This document shows positions 24,943 to 36,656 of a stretch of DNA of 64,000 nt, one piece after another. The notes below the pieces were generated by a model. It was not told the origin of the DNA, made no database searches, and worked only from the letters and a program-made list of their open reading frames with translations. The stretch lies in the NCBI GenBank assembly GCA_963920525.1, contig OY986440.1, forward strand, positions 15,144,298 through 15,208,297, given 5' to 3'. How positions within the stretch are numbered: position 1 is the stretch's first letter; each line of letters starts with the position of its first letter. This DNA comes from Dichetophora obliterata (lineage: Eukaryota; Arthropoda; Insecta; Diptera; Sciomyzidae). The translations under genes were made by a program, and so were the position numbers.

Positions 24943-26140
24943 CTATCGTATGTAGTTGAAATGCGAAAAATGTATTTTTGGAGGAAAAACCAGGCTTTCT
25001 CGGAATATATTGGGTATTTTATATTCAGCGCCAAGTACTTCAGCAATTGCACATTTAAATGCTTCTCCAATATCTTCGAAGGAGTATCTGATATGCGCTA
25101 TGTTTACCCAAGCTAGCTGGACAGGGGAGGCAATTAGCACTATAAATGGCTGAATCTCATTATTATCTTTTGCGGCTACTTCTGTTAGGCGCCTTACACC
25201 ACTATCTGCTAAGGCGATATCCTACACGAGTAAATATTTATAACGTTTATTTGCATATAATAATAAATACATAAGTCAACAAAGTTAAATCACCAAGTAT
25301 CAGCGCATTCCACCTTTGTCGGCTTAATTAAGCCTTTTTTGTTTCTTTTTAAAGACGTCGGAAACAAATAAGGTACGAGCATCAACGCCAGTAAGGATTT
25401 CTTCGGAACTGAAAGATACGGCATAGAATTTTTTTGTTTCAGTAAAAACTCAATTAGTTCATAAAAATTAAACTGCCTATGCCTTTGTATGAAAAATTTA
25501 ATTTTTTCGAAAATGAAAATTAGTACTGATTAAAAACGTGACGCTTGGAATGAAAACTATCATGTAATAATATGAGTTCGATTGGAGTACGCCAAATGAC
25601 CGCGAGTTGATAGTTTTGTTGTAAATTAAATTTAAAAATTTATTTTTTTTTAAATTAATTTAATTTAATTTAATTAAAATTTCTTTTTTGACATTTCTCA
25701 ATTTTTTTTTACATATTTCTCAATTTTTTCGCATGAAAACTTATTTTGTGCAAAAAAACTAATTTCCACTTCATTCATTATTTAATTGTTCCTAAAAATG
25801 AGCTAATAAACATAAAAATCGAATTATTAGTATTGTGATATTTGAATTTTTGAAAAATTCCATTTGTTTTTATTGTAGTAAAAAATTCTTAAAAACTCAA
25901 ACTTATTAAAAAATTCTAAATGTTTGATAGTTTAAATCATACTTGATTTTAAATACAAATTCTAGTTGTTTGATAGTTTAAAATCGTTTATTGAGCTTAA
26001 GGTCAATCTCATCGCCCCTGTGGTGCAGTGCGTTAGTGCGCGCTTGCACGGGTATCACAATGATTTCTGATGAAGCCTTTAGCCGGGCCGAAATTGCAAT
26101 AAAATCAGCTAGTGATTTTTTCCTTTTCATATTGAAAACT

Positions 26141-26203
<63 letters not shown>

Positions 26204-29200
26204 CTTTGGAAAGATTCGTTAGAACAATTAATTGTTCTAACCTTGACCTAAAGCTCAATAAATAATTTTAAACTCTTAAACAACTAGAATTTGTATTTAA
26301 AATCAATTATGATTTAAATTATCAAACACTTAGAATTTGTATTTAAATCATATAAAATCAACATAATAAATAACAAGGTCATTTAAAAAAAAACTTTAAT
26401 TTATAAAAAAAACAATAAATTGCTATTGAAATGTGACTTTTGAAAAACATGCTAGTTTTTATCGCAAACGTCACTTTTTTAACTAGTCATATTTTTCATT
26501 TTCGAAATTTTGTTCAAAAAAGCCAGTATAGTTAATATATATTTTAATTTATTGTTTATTAATATATCTAACTAACTTCCCAAAGGGCTAGTGGGCCTTA
26601 CTAATATTCAATTAAATGCGACTCTAATTATATTAATCCAGAAAAGCTAACTAAGGGCCAACTACCTCTTTAAGAATTTGGTCTGAAATAAATGCGAAAT
26701 TTGTACTGAGAAACTAGAAAATGGAATATTAAAAACGTTTTAAAATACCTTCTGGCTCTATTGCGATTAATTGCAACACTTTGAATGCAGACTCGGGCTT
26801 CAATTTTTTAATACGATTGGTTATGACATTAAAAAAGTTATCTGGAAGTTCTATCGAAACATTGGAATTGAATTTCGCTGCAACATCGAAGATGTACTAA
26901 ACAAATTGAAACAGAAATTTTCAGAATAAGTTAATGTTTCCATAAAAACTTACATATATTAATTTCGGAACAAAGCTACAAACATTGACAATTTGTCTTA
27001 CCAACTGATAGTCGTCTTCTTGCTCCAGCACTGGAAATGATTTGATATACTCAGCAGTTGGAGTTTTCCCCTTTAAAATATTTTGGCGATGTGCAAAAGT
27101 GGTTTGCCAAGCGCATTTGCATTTACTGCAATCAACTTCCGTTGAAAGAAGCTGAAGCGCGCTACTGAGTTCCTCCGATGATTCTCTTTGGTTGCTTACA
27201 GCTACAATTAATATATTAAAGCATTAGTTATATATAACTTAAAGTTATATTTACAGGTATATTCACATTGCGAATATATTCACATTGCGCAGATTTGCAT
27301 TACAAAACAAAAGTATTCAGCTATTTTAGCCCGAAGCCGAAGGTTAAAAAATCTGCCAATAGTGCCGAATACCGATGCTTAAATTCGGTCGGACACTAGT
27401 GGTTACCTCATGGATGTGGGCGTTCAGCTACATTAGGCGATGTCATTAAAAGTTATAAAAAAGTCGACTTCTCACATTAAAACCAAATCTAAAATATCCT
27501 TTTATAATTTAAATGATTATCTAGTCAATCGCTACCGTATGACCGTCAATTACATGTGTAACTTTTGGTTAGTGGCAGTGTAAGAGGCGAATGTTAAGGA
27601 GCATAACGGTCTATGCCAAGCATCCTGCATTCATTAACTCTCACCCCACTTCCTATTACGGCCTACCGAACCTTACAGCAGACTAGACAAAAATATTAAA
27701 GATATTTAATTAAAGATATTTATGTAAGCGTCTTATGCAAAAATCAACTTTGTCAATAAACAATCAAAACATGCCGAAATGCTTTCCATGGAACAGAAAC
27801 TTTTCAAGAACTGAAATATTTTCCTAGGACCAAAAACTTGTTAAATAAGGTCTTCAAAGACAACAAGACAAATATTTTCATATTTTCAAGATGGTTAATA
27901 CTGCATATTTCAATACTAAGAGGTAAAGTTCAGAAATGATTTTCAGTAGAGCAATTGAAAGGCTTTTGCAATAACGTGAGAGCCCACATGATACAATAAT
28001 ATAATTTTTTTAGGCTCGATACAAAACTTTTGGTCAATTTCATTTCTTTATTACTAATTTTACTAATATTAAGACTACTATTAAAATATTTAAAAATATT
28101 AAATTATTAAAATACCTTTATCCAAGTCGAACTCTTTGCAGACTGGTGTTTTGGACTTCGAACGACGGACAATCAGCCCTGCAGCTGCTAATGACGATCG
28201 ATAGTTATTATAAGCATCGTGCAATTTCCCGCTTGCGTGGCGCCCTTCGCAATATTTAGAGTAGAATGTTGTGGGCAGCTTTTCTTCAAAAACTTTGCAT
28301 ATGATTTCGCTTATATTTTGCAACTCAACTGTAGAAATACTGTAAAAATTGTAAGAAATAAATATGCATTGAATATTTGACAAAAAAATTTTACTTACAC
28401 TCGAATAGGATCGTTCAGCATATGCTGAATTATGGTCTTGCTAATTTTGATCCTTTCAAAATTTGTCAAAATCCGCTTTACTCGGTAGTTTTCAAAAATT
28501 ATGTGGTGATGCTGCTCCAAAAGTTTTTGCAATTCCTATTTCAATACAATACAAAATAATAACATTGAAATCAAACAAGATTGAGCTTGCATCTTACATC
28601 TTTATGTTCCAAATTTTCAGCTAACTCCACACCTATCTCACTGCGATTTTTTGCTGTATCCAAATTAATGCCAACTCACAAATTTAAAGAAAATAAGACA
28701 TAAAATTTAAAAGACTTCACTGTATACTTAAGGCATCGATAAATAGATGCTTCAATTGCCAAATCGATTAACTCCATAAAAAATGTTGAGAAAAAATAGA
28801 AAGAAGTATATATTTTTTTATTAAATTCCTGTTAAATTATAAATTGAAAAGACTATCTAGACAGTATTTCTACGGATATATCTTTTATCTAAGAAGATTT
28901 CAAGATAAACGAAAGGATAAATTGTTATTATAACTTTTATTACTAAAACTTTTATAATTTAGAAAGTGGGGTTAATCGATTTGGCAAGTGAAGCATCCAA
29001 ATTACTTCAGGAACATCTCGAAAATAGCTCATTTCAAAGAAAAAATAAATTCAAAACGAAGTCCTACCAGTTTACTTAAAATTTTCACTTAAAAAAATTA
29101 TTTGGATTTTTTTTTTTTTTTTTTTTTTGAAAAAAGAACACTTTTAACCATATAAATCATATTTTCAACTTTAAGGACGCAAGCGACAATTTTTTTTACA

Positions 29201-29543
29201 CTTTAAGACACCAATAAAAACATGTTAAAATTTCCAAACAATTGCATTTTATTTCAAAAAATTTATTGAAATAATCTCAAAATTTCGATAGTCACACTGG
29301 GCTACTACCTTAACCTAAACTCTTACCATTGATATTTAAGACGAAATTCGTGTCACTAATGAATTGACAAATATAATCTATTATATCATTGTGGTCTATT
29401 TCGATGTTCTCAGTTGTGTAATAAATGACCTCCGAAATTCCGAAACTTGTTTGAAGAGTTTGGTTTAGGATTTGAAAACTTAACTCCGGCACTTTAATTA
29501 AGTTAATTTTGCCGTTGAAATTTACTTTTAAAAATTTTGCCAT
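24943..29543 (-). CDS. Multi-exon accessory protein gene of the CAC-ended transposon
   Basis: At least six exons read leftward. First exon 29327-29543 (MAKFLKVNFNGKINLIKVPE) ends in donor GTAAGAG. An exon at about 28405-28555 encodes LQKLLEQHHHIIFENYRVKR, one at about 28115-28350 encodes KLHDAYNNYRSSLAAAGLIV, one at about 27000-27205 encodes DCSKCKCAWQTTFAHRQNIL then TPTAEYIKSFPVL, and one at about 26745-26895 encodes SAFKVLQLIAIEPE. The last exon is 24943-25221 (after a TAG acceptor), with QPFIVLIASPVQLAWVNIAH. Residue patterns such as FP.L and GKL..AY.NYR match insect proteins I associate with this transposon type. The gene ends 64 bp upstream of the transposase start. No function is known to me. 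The outlined exons appear free of stops, unlike the transposase. Confidence 0.55.
25222..26744. other. Large last intron of the accessory gene, holding a dispersed repeat
   Basis: This interval lies between two accessory-gene exons. It is occupied mainly by AT-rich sequence and the repeat at 25915-26385; I see no exon in it. Confidence 0.4.
25915..26385 (+). repeat. Third copy of the A-box-like dispersed repeat, with a (TTG)n expansion
   Basis: It shares AATTCTAAATGTTTGATAG, CTGTGGTGCAGTGCGTTAGT and the 24-bp palindrome (26218-26241) with the arms at 7521-8388. Where those copies have four to five TTG units, this one has about 20 (26141-26201). Part of the left arm (the CAAAGTTAGAAC... block) is missing next to GGTCAATCTC. 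Confidence 0.75.
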
Positions 29544-29579
29544 TTTACTTTCATAATTCTTTTTTTCAATGATGCCAAA

Positions 29580-30870
29580 TGTTTAACATTTGCAGTCAAC
29601 AAATCTTCAAACTTTTAATTGTTTTGCAAAGTTATATTAAAAAACAATTAAATCATTATTTAAATAACTATTTCAGATTGATATAAAAATTGTGAAAGTT
29701 CTATTAAAAACTACACAAGATCGAACATTTTAATTTTCTAAATAACACAATATTTCTTCATTCTCACTTTACTCAAACTACTTATCGCAAACTATATGTT
29801 TTAATTGAACTGCACTTTCTTAAAGAAAAATTTTCAGTCGCATATAATCTTTAATAGAACTTTTACAATTTTTATGTCAATTTGAAATAATTAGTGAAAC
29901 CGCCACCACTTGCTGCGCTTTGTTGCTTACTGGTTTGAAATGAAATAACACAAGCATACGATGGAAAAACACCCGTTGCAAAGCCACAGCAGCAACAACA
30001 CATAGCAAACAAAGCAAGCTACAACGTTTTTGTATGTGGGTTTTTTCCTTTATAATTTGTGGCACTTTAATACTTTTTAATAGAACTTTGCAAAACAATT
30101 CAATCATTATTTCAATAACTATTTCAGATTGATATAAAAATTGTGAAAGTTCTATTAAAAACTACACAAGATCGAACATTTTAATTTTCTACATAACACA
30201 ATATTTCTTCATTCTCACTTTACTCAAATGGCTTATCGCAAAATATATGTTTTAATTGAACTGCACTTTATTAAAGAAACATTTTCGGTAGTGTATAGTT
30301 TTATATAGAACTTTTTCAATTTTTATATCAATATGAAATAATATTGAAATCGCAACCACTTGCTGCGCTTTGTTGCTAACTGATTTGAAATGAAAAAACA
30401 CAAGCATACGATGGAAAAACACCCGTTGCAAAACCACAGCAGCAACAACAACACATAGCAAAGCAAGCGACAACGTTTTTTCATTTGGGTTTTTTTTTTG
30501 TCTTTATAATTTGTGGCACTTTAAACTGTTTTGCAAAGTTCTATTAAAAACTATTAAATAATGCACATTTTTATTTTTTAATACGAATTTACACAATATT
30601 TGTTTATATATATATATATCACTATTGAACGACTTCAGACTTATTTTTTATTACACAATATAAACGCGACCGCAAACAACAAAGATCGACTCGCAATTAA
30701 ATTGAGAATAAGGTCAAGCAGCGCCGGCACGCAGCGAAATGAACACAAGCGGCCGATAGAAAAAAAGCCGTTGCAAAGCAGCAACAACAACAGAGGGAAG
30801 CAAGCGACAACGTTTTTTCATGTGCATTTTTTGCTTTATTTCTGGAGTGCAAGCAACGCCGGCAACTGAG
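29580..30870 (-). repeat. Tandem repeat of about 451 bp, two full and one partial copy, upstream of the accessory gene
   Basis: Markers such as ACTATTTCAGATTGATATAA recur at 29667 and 30118 (period 451). CACAAGCATACGATGGAAAA and CCACAGCAGCAACAAC also occur in each full copy. A diverged partial third copy runs from about 30520 to 30870 (AAGCAAGCGACAACG). The block lies between the first accessory exon and the right terminus, where the promoter of both transposon genes should be. Confidence 0.75.
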
Positions 30871-31110
30871 CTTCTTTTTCTGCAAACGAAGTTTTCAGCA
30901 GGGAAAAACAAATTTTTCAATTGTCGCAACTTAAAAACCACTCGCGTTTGTGACAAACGGTATTAATTTCCTGCAACTAATTGACGCGTTTCCAGTAACT
31001 TACTTTTTTTATTACAACTGTTGAAACGTTTGTGAAAAACGATTTCAAGCACGACAAAAGAAATTCGTTTGCAGCAAACAGGTGATAAAAGTTTTTTTTC
31101 TTTGCGTGTA

Positions 31111-31740
31111 TGGATTTTGGCCTCCTAAATCCAAATCTGAAAAAATTGCAGACCGCTCGTAATTGGCTTAGCAGTTATAGGACCCTAAGTTGGAAAAAAT
31201 AGCCTACAAATCTTAATATTTTTAAATTTTTCAACAAAACTACTTTTTACGGGTATGGTAAGAAAGGTAATGACAGTACATATTCAACAAGCTATCAAAC
31301 ATAAAAATCTATGCATAACTTTTTAAGATATAACCATTTTTAGTGTAGTGCTTTCGTAAAAGGAAAACCGCTAGTTTTTCAGACATATTATAAATGTAAG
31401 AATAGTTATATTTTAAAAAGTTGTTAATGGATTTTTATGTTTGATACCTCGTTGAATAGGTACTTGCATTACCTTTCTCTTGATGCCCATAATGCGGAAC
31501 ACTAAAAAAACAGCAAGATTTGTACGCAATTTTTCCAACTTTGGAGGCCTATAACTTCTAAACCAACTAAAAGCGGCCTGAAATTTTTCAAGATTTGGAC
31601 TCACGAGGCAAAAAATCCACATAATCCAACAAAAAAATATTAAAAAAGAGAGTTGTCTCTATTCTTGAATATACCAACAATTCTTGAAAAAAAATATATT
31701 GAAAAAAAATCTTGAAAACAAGAAATCTAGAAAACAGAAA
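31111..31740. repeat. Fold-back element split by the CAC-ended transposon
   Basis: The arms at 31111-31340 and 31380-31620 are inverted copies (GGATTTTGGCCTCC against GAGGCAAAAAATCC; AAAGGTAATG against CATTACCTTT). The outer arm continues at 31640-31740, paired with 21290-21405 across the inserted transposon. Related text occurs at 42770-43340 and 32290-32345. Confidence 0.65.
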
Positions 31741-31875
31741 ATATGCATAAATCTTGAAATAATCTTTAAATTTAAAACAGACCCCTATTTCGAAAAAAAG
31801 TGTTGAATTTCGATAAAAAATTAAAAAGTATCAAATTTCGACAGCAAAAATGTCCACACAACACAATATAAATTT

Positions 31876-32279
31876 GTCGGCCTTTGTAGTCTAGTGCAGA
31901 GTGCGCTAGACTCTCAACCCAGAGGTCCCTGGTTCGAATCCGGGCTCGGGCATGGTTCTTTTCACTTTCTTTATTATTTCCTACATTTAAGAATTATGGA
32001 AAACTAAAAAATCCACAACTAAATTGTGAAAAATGTGGAATTAAAGGAATGGAACAAACTAAAGGCCCGAAAATGCTTGCCGAGGTTAAGGCATAACACT
32101 AGCCTCGGTTAAAAGCAATTCAAATTGTCTTTCAGGGTTGTTTCGCCTAATCAATAATTCACGTATGGTTCCAGTCAATTCCTCTAAATAATCTATCCCT
32201 TTCCTTTCAGGTCAAAGACCAAACCTTGTTTGTATAAGGCGCATGCCTTGGTTTTAAAAAAAAAAAATATAAAAAAAAA
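31876..32279 (+). mobile_element. tRNA-derived SINE with poly(A) tail
   Basis: The head has an A-box-like TAGTCTAGTGCAG, then CTCTCAACCCAGAG and a perfect B box GGTTCGAATCC with TCCCTGGTTCGAATCCGGG forming a T arm. A non-tRNA body of about 300 bp follows, ending in a poly(A)-rich tail at 32255-32279. The tail and body make it a SINE. The anticodon stem does not give a clean 7-base loop, so I do not call a tRNA gene. Confidence 0.8.
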
Positions 32280-35143
32280 TTATATGCAGACAAAAAGATA
32301 ATTATATCCAGAAGTACTTAAAAAGCGTAGCCTGTGTTATAGTTGAGGAAGAATTATTTACAGATAAAATAATTTACAGATAAAATAATAATTTCAAATT
32401 TAATATTTAAATAAATAAAGAAGCAACTAGAACAGATGGCCACCCTTGATATAGTTGATGGCGGCGATCTATAAATAGCCTACTGCCTTGAAATGTCATA
32501 TGATTAGCAGCCATACAATTCAAAAGAATGAATTCCAAAATCTGCGCACTCATATACTAGTTTAAACAGTGAGTTGATCACAGCTTAATCACTCAAAGAC
32601 TACTGAAGAGGAATATGTAGCGATTTCCGAAACAGACTGTCTAGTCAGCCAAGTGATTGACTCTATGCAGAGTTGTTGTTGTTGCCTTCTTTAAAAACTT
32701 ACTTAATGTAAAGCTCACAATTTAATTCATGTAATAATTTCATATTTGGGCTTAGAAGGTTAAAATACATATGATAAAAAGATGCAAAAAATTAGCGTGC
32801 TTGGGCCCTAAAGTAGAATTATTAGTTTATTTTTTAAAACTTTACACTCTTTCGAAATTTTATATTTTTTTTAGAAATTTGGCACTTTTAAAATTTTACA
32901 TATTTTTCATAACATGAATTTTTTGCAAAATTTATACTTTTCGAAAATGACACTTTTAAAAAATTTGATACTTTTTCGATATTTGATACTTTTTTAAATT
33001 TGACACTTATTTAAAAATTTTACATTTGTTTCAAAATTTGACAATTTCCGAAATTTCACACTTTTTAAAAATTTTCAACTTCTTTGAAATTCGATATTTT
33101 TAAAAATTTAATACTTCTTTTGAAATTTGACACTGATATTTTTTCGCTACTTTCCGAAACAGAGTCGAATTTTCAATAAAGAATACATTCTATGCGTAGG
33201 TTTTTCAAAATTTTGGAGTTGAAGATTTTTTTTCAAGATTTTGAAATTCTACAAGACCCCGCCCTTAGAGAACTTCTTTAAGTTTAAAGACTTTAAAAAC
33301 TTCCTAAAACAAAAAGCTATGTTTTTTGTCTCCCGTTAAACCCCTGCACTGAAAAATAAGCTACCGTTTATTCTATTGTTTGACAGCAGAAAACCAGGCT
33401 GCCACCTAATTTCGACTTCTTGGCTTAGTTTGAATAAAATTATAATTCTTGATGGATCGTTATATTAAAAAAAATAACTAGGTTTTTTAAGTCCGGCAGC
33501 ACGCTGACCGAACACACCCAACAGACATGCGCGCTCGTAAGTTCTTTTTTGGGCGAAACGTCGTTGTCAACCACAGGGTAGCTCATAACCACAAACCAGT
33601 AACTCCTCCAAGCTAACAGATACACATGGAAATGTGTCAATTTTTGCCACTACTTTTTTTGGGGTTGGACACTTGCTAGTGGGTGACCTAATGTTGCTGT
33701 TGCTGCAGAACTTGTTAAATTTAAGGTCACAAAGCGAAAAAAAAACTATTTAGTAAAAATTACATTACATTTCTTTACGAAGCAAACGACTAGTAACATA
33801 AATTACTAAACACAACATAACGGTCTATGCGCTTTATTGATGTGCGTGCGTGTGTCATCAACTAAAACTACTTATTATAGTATTAATCGTGCTTTGTCCG
33901 AACCAAATCGATAACACCAAAGTACGGATAATAAAAACAATCTCGAAACTTAACCAAAAAAATCGGGGAAAATCAAATAAGTTCAATCAAAATAGTAGTA
34001 GTAATAACAATGAATAGTGGTTAAATAAATAAATGTGCAGCGAAAGCAAAAATTGGAAATCAATAACGACAATAAAAAAAAACACTAACGTACAAGTATC
34101 AAAATAGGGGAAAGGCCTGGAGTTTTGGTTGTCGATTTGAGCCACCGAGGGAGACAGTGATTTCATGCCTTTCTCTTTGGTTTTGTGTCACAATCAGCCA
34201 CGTCAGTACGATACAAAATAAGGATATAAATTTTTCGATAGCTGTAAGTAAAGAAAACACTTCTTGCGCTAGAAATCTTAAAATCACAATAATCATATTG
34301 CGAAATATTTCCACTGTTTATGCTTTGAAAGTTTGTTTATTTTATTTGAATATATAGGTATATACATAAATAAGCTGTAATTTAAAATATATTTATATTA
34401 AATATTCATATACATATATGCATGTGCATTAAAAAAAATGTTCGTATGAGATTTGATTGCAATACATTTACTTGGCAAAGCAAAAACTTTCTACTTTTTT
34501 TTGCAAGTCCCATTTCCACACATAAAAATTAAAAAATACAATAGATTTGACCATTGCTAAAGAATAAAAGAAGTAGGTTAAGCATCCTGTCATTATGTAA
34601 GCACATATTTGAATATGTACTTGTGTAAATTGGTATACGTTTAATAATCAATTACCCTGGTCGGCAAAATTTGGAGAAATCGCACTTCTTTAAATTGTAC
34701 AAATGTTTTTTTTTAAATAACAGCTACTCAATGATTACAACCAGTGTCTAGTCAGTTTTCTCATAGCAGGTCTTGTTGTTTTGTAGATACAGGATTAACC
34801 TATATATATGTTTTATATATATATTTTCAATTTCTTACTTCTATGTTTGAAAAATTAACAGCTTAGTCAAAATTATGCTTAAAAGCAATATCTAATGTAG
34901 TATTTATTACTCCTTTTACTGTTCAAGTGTTTGAGGTATAGCCATTTAAATTTAAAATTTTTCTCTTAAAATTAACTTTGCATTCATTTTTTTTTTCTTA
35001 GATAATTTCTCAGTGTGTGTCAGTGACGGATTATCAAACACATTTTGAGGAAACTGCCTCAGGACTTTGCAATTTCAGAGGCCTTGAAATTTCGAAAGCA
35101 AAAAAATTTCGAACAAAATCAGAATAGCAAATTTACTCATAGA
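32280..35143. other. Gene-free interval with a degenerate minisatellite
   Basis: Bases 32835-33140 are a decayed tandem of roughly 25-30 bp units resembling ACACTTTTTAAAATTTGA. Bases 33900-34090 are CAA/AATAA-rich and resemble fly untranslated sequence, without coding evidence. Otherwise nothing recognisable. Confidence 0.45.
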
Positions 35144-35877
35144 CTAGCCGAAACCTGGCGTGTTGCTGCCACGCCCCCTTGTCCAACGCCCATAAAATAT
35201 TTTCAGTGAAACTGAATGTGCAAATTAAGTTCGAATGATGAATTACGGGACCATAAAACGATAGTTTTAGCCATAATTTTTGATTGGAAAAAGATATTAA
35301 AGTAATTTTTTCACATAAATTATTTTTGAGGTTTGACTTTTTGTCAAAAATATAAAAACAACATTTTGGAAAAAATAAATAAAATAAGTAAAATAATTTT
35401 TGCACAAAACTGGAAGAACTGCTTTTTCATATGAAAGTTAGTCAGAAATGCAATTTTTGCTTGATTTTATTTTTAAAACAATGCATACATTTTGTTCATT
35501 TTGGTAATTTTTTCAATTCAAAGTCAGTGTTTTGAAACTTTTTTGAAAAAAAATACATACACTGACTTTTGAACGTTTGAACTACTACTTCTTCAATTTT
35601 GAAGATATGTGAATGTTTTTGATGTTAAAATAACAGAATTTTTTAAAATTGAATTGGCAAAAAATTCCATTTCAAAACAGTATTACAATAAAAAAATTAG
35701 CGTTAGTTGAAAAGGTCAGAGGGGGAGTGGCAAAAACCAAGTATGTAAAAATTTAATCTGGAATGCACTCAATATGTATAGTAAATTTGAGCGAAATCCG
35801 TCCAGCCGCTTAGATTTGTATAAAAGCCAAACAAACAAACAAGCAAACAAACAGAAAATGAGTTTTATTAATATAGA
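35144..35877 (-). mobile_element. Helitron-like non-autonomous element
   Basis: On the minus strand it begins TCTATATTAATAAAACTC after an A and ends GGTTTCGGCTAG before a T: the 5'-TC, CTAG-3' and A/T insertion rule of Helitrons. The interior includes GGACGGATTTCGCTCAAATT and CACGCC-rich text typical of such repeats. No helicase gene. Confidence 0.65.
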
Positions 35878-36147
35878 TAAGAACTTTTCACTAGACACGG
35901 CTGTTTTTAAACCTACTCAACCTTAAGTTTCTCACCCTTTCGCTTTTCATATAAACTTCAATACTGGCTTCCAAAATATTTTCAGATATTAAATTATATT
36001 TTTACAGAACCTTACAAAATTGGCCTGCACAAGCTATAAATTTCAGAGTATATATTTTTGCATACGATAATAAAACCAGCTTTTTGTACACACTTTAAAT
36101 TTTAATATACAGTTATATGTTTGTTAAAACAAAAATAAATTATAATA

Positions 36148-36438
36148 GGGATATTCACGATGTGGTGTATTTGTGATAAATTTTTACAAAATTTACAATA
36201 CTAAAGGAAATCATAAAAAAATTTAAACGAAACACTAAATTATATTAATTTTTATGAAATAAGCTCACAGCTTTCTCCATGCAGAGTAGAAATGCTTTTG
36301 CGATCAGCTGATCAAATATACAACGAAATTTACAACACTGTGCCATCTGTTCTTGTAATTTTACAAAATTTACTTCAAATAGCAAATTTATCAAAAATAC
36401 ACACTACAAGGGCAAATACACCATACCGTGAATACCCC
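36148..36438. mobile_element. 291-bp MITE with TA duplication
   Basis: Inverted ends GGGATATTCACGATGTGGTG and (complemented) GGGGTATTCACGGTATGGTG. TA flanks both sides (36146-36147, 36439-36440). The tips resemble those of the MITE at 22217-22467, though the interiors differ. Confidence 0.75.
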
Positions 36439-36656
36439 TAATGAAAAAAGCCTATAGTTTTAAATAAATGAGCTAGTTACTTTTAGTCAGAATTTTATTC
36501 TTTTAATATTTTTTTATTTATTAATTGCAATCTATTAATCTATTATTCAGCAAACGAGATATAATCAGGAATTCAGAAATAACAGCATAGAGTATTACAT
36601 TAAATGCGTCTACATTATAATCACAATGTTTTTTTGTCATAAACTTATTCTGTAAA

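Larger units (their letters stand above)
21406..31108 (-). mobile_element. 9.7-kb two-gene CAC-ended DNA transposon (CACTA/Mirage/Chapaev-like)
   Basis: The left end is CACACAAAGAAATTTTTCG; the right end, complemented, is CACGCAAAGAAAAAAAAC. TA flanks each side (21404-21405, 31109-31110). About 700 bp inside the left end and 250 bp inside the right end are packed with degenerate motifs around TTCGTTTGCNGCAAACGAA, probable subterminal binding sites. It carries a broken zinc-finger/DDE transposase (22518-24879) and an upstream multi-exon accessory gene (24943-29543), both on the minus strand. The boundaries are independently supported: the flanks on the two sides together rebuild one arm of a fold-back whose other arm is intact at 31380-31740. 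Confidence 0.75.

Noticed and set aside
31876..31952. A functional tRNA gene
   Set aside because: B box is perfect but the anticodon stem-loop does not form properly, and a 300-bp body with poly(A) tail follows, so it is a SINE head.
34157..34357. Short frames in a CAA-rich stretch that could be a secreted peptide
   Set aside because: No conserved pattern or splice support; the stretch looks more like untranslated or intergenic sequence.
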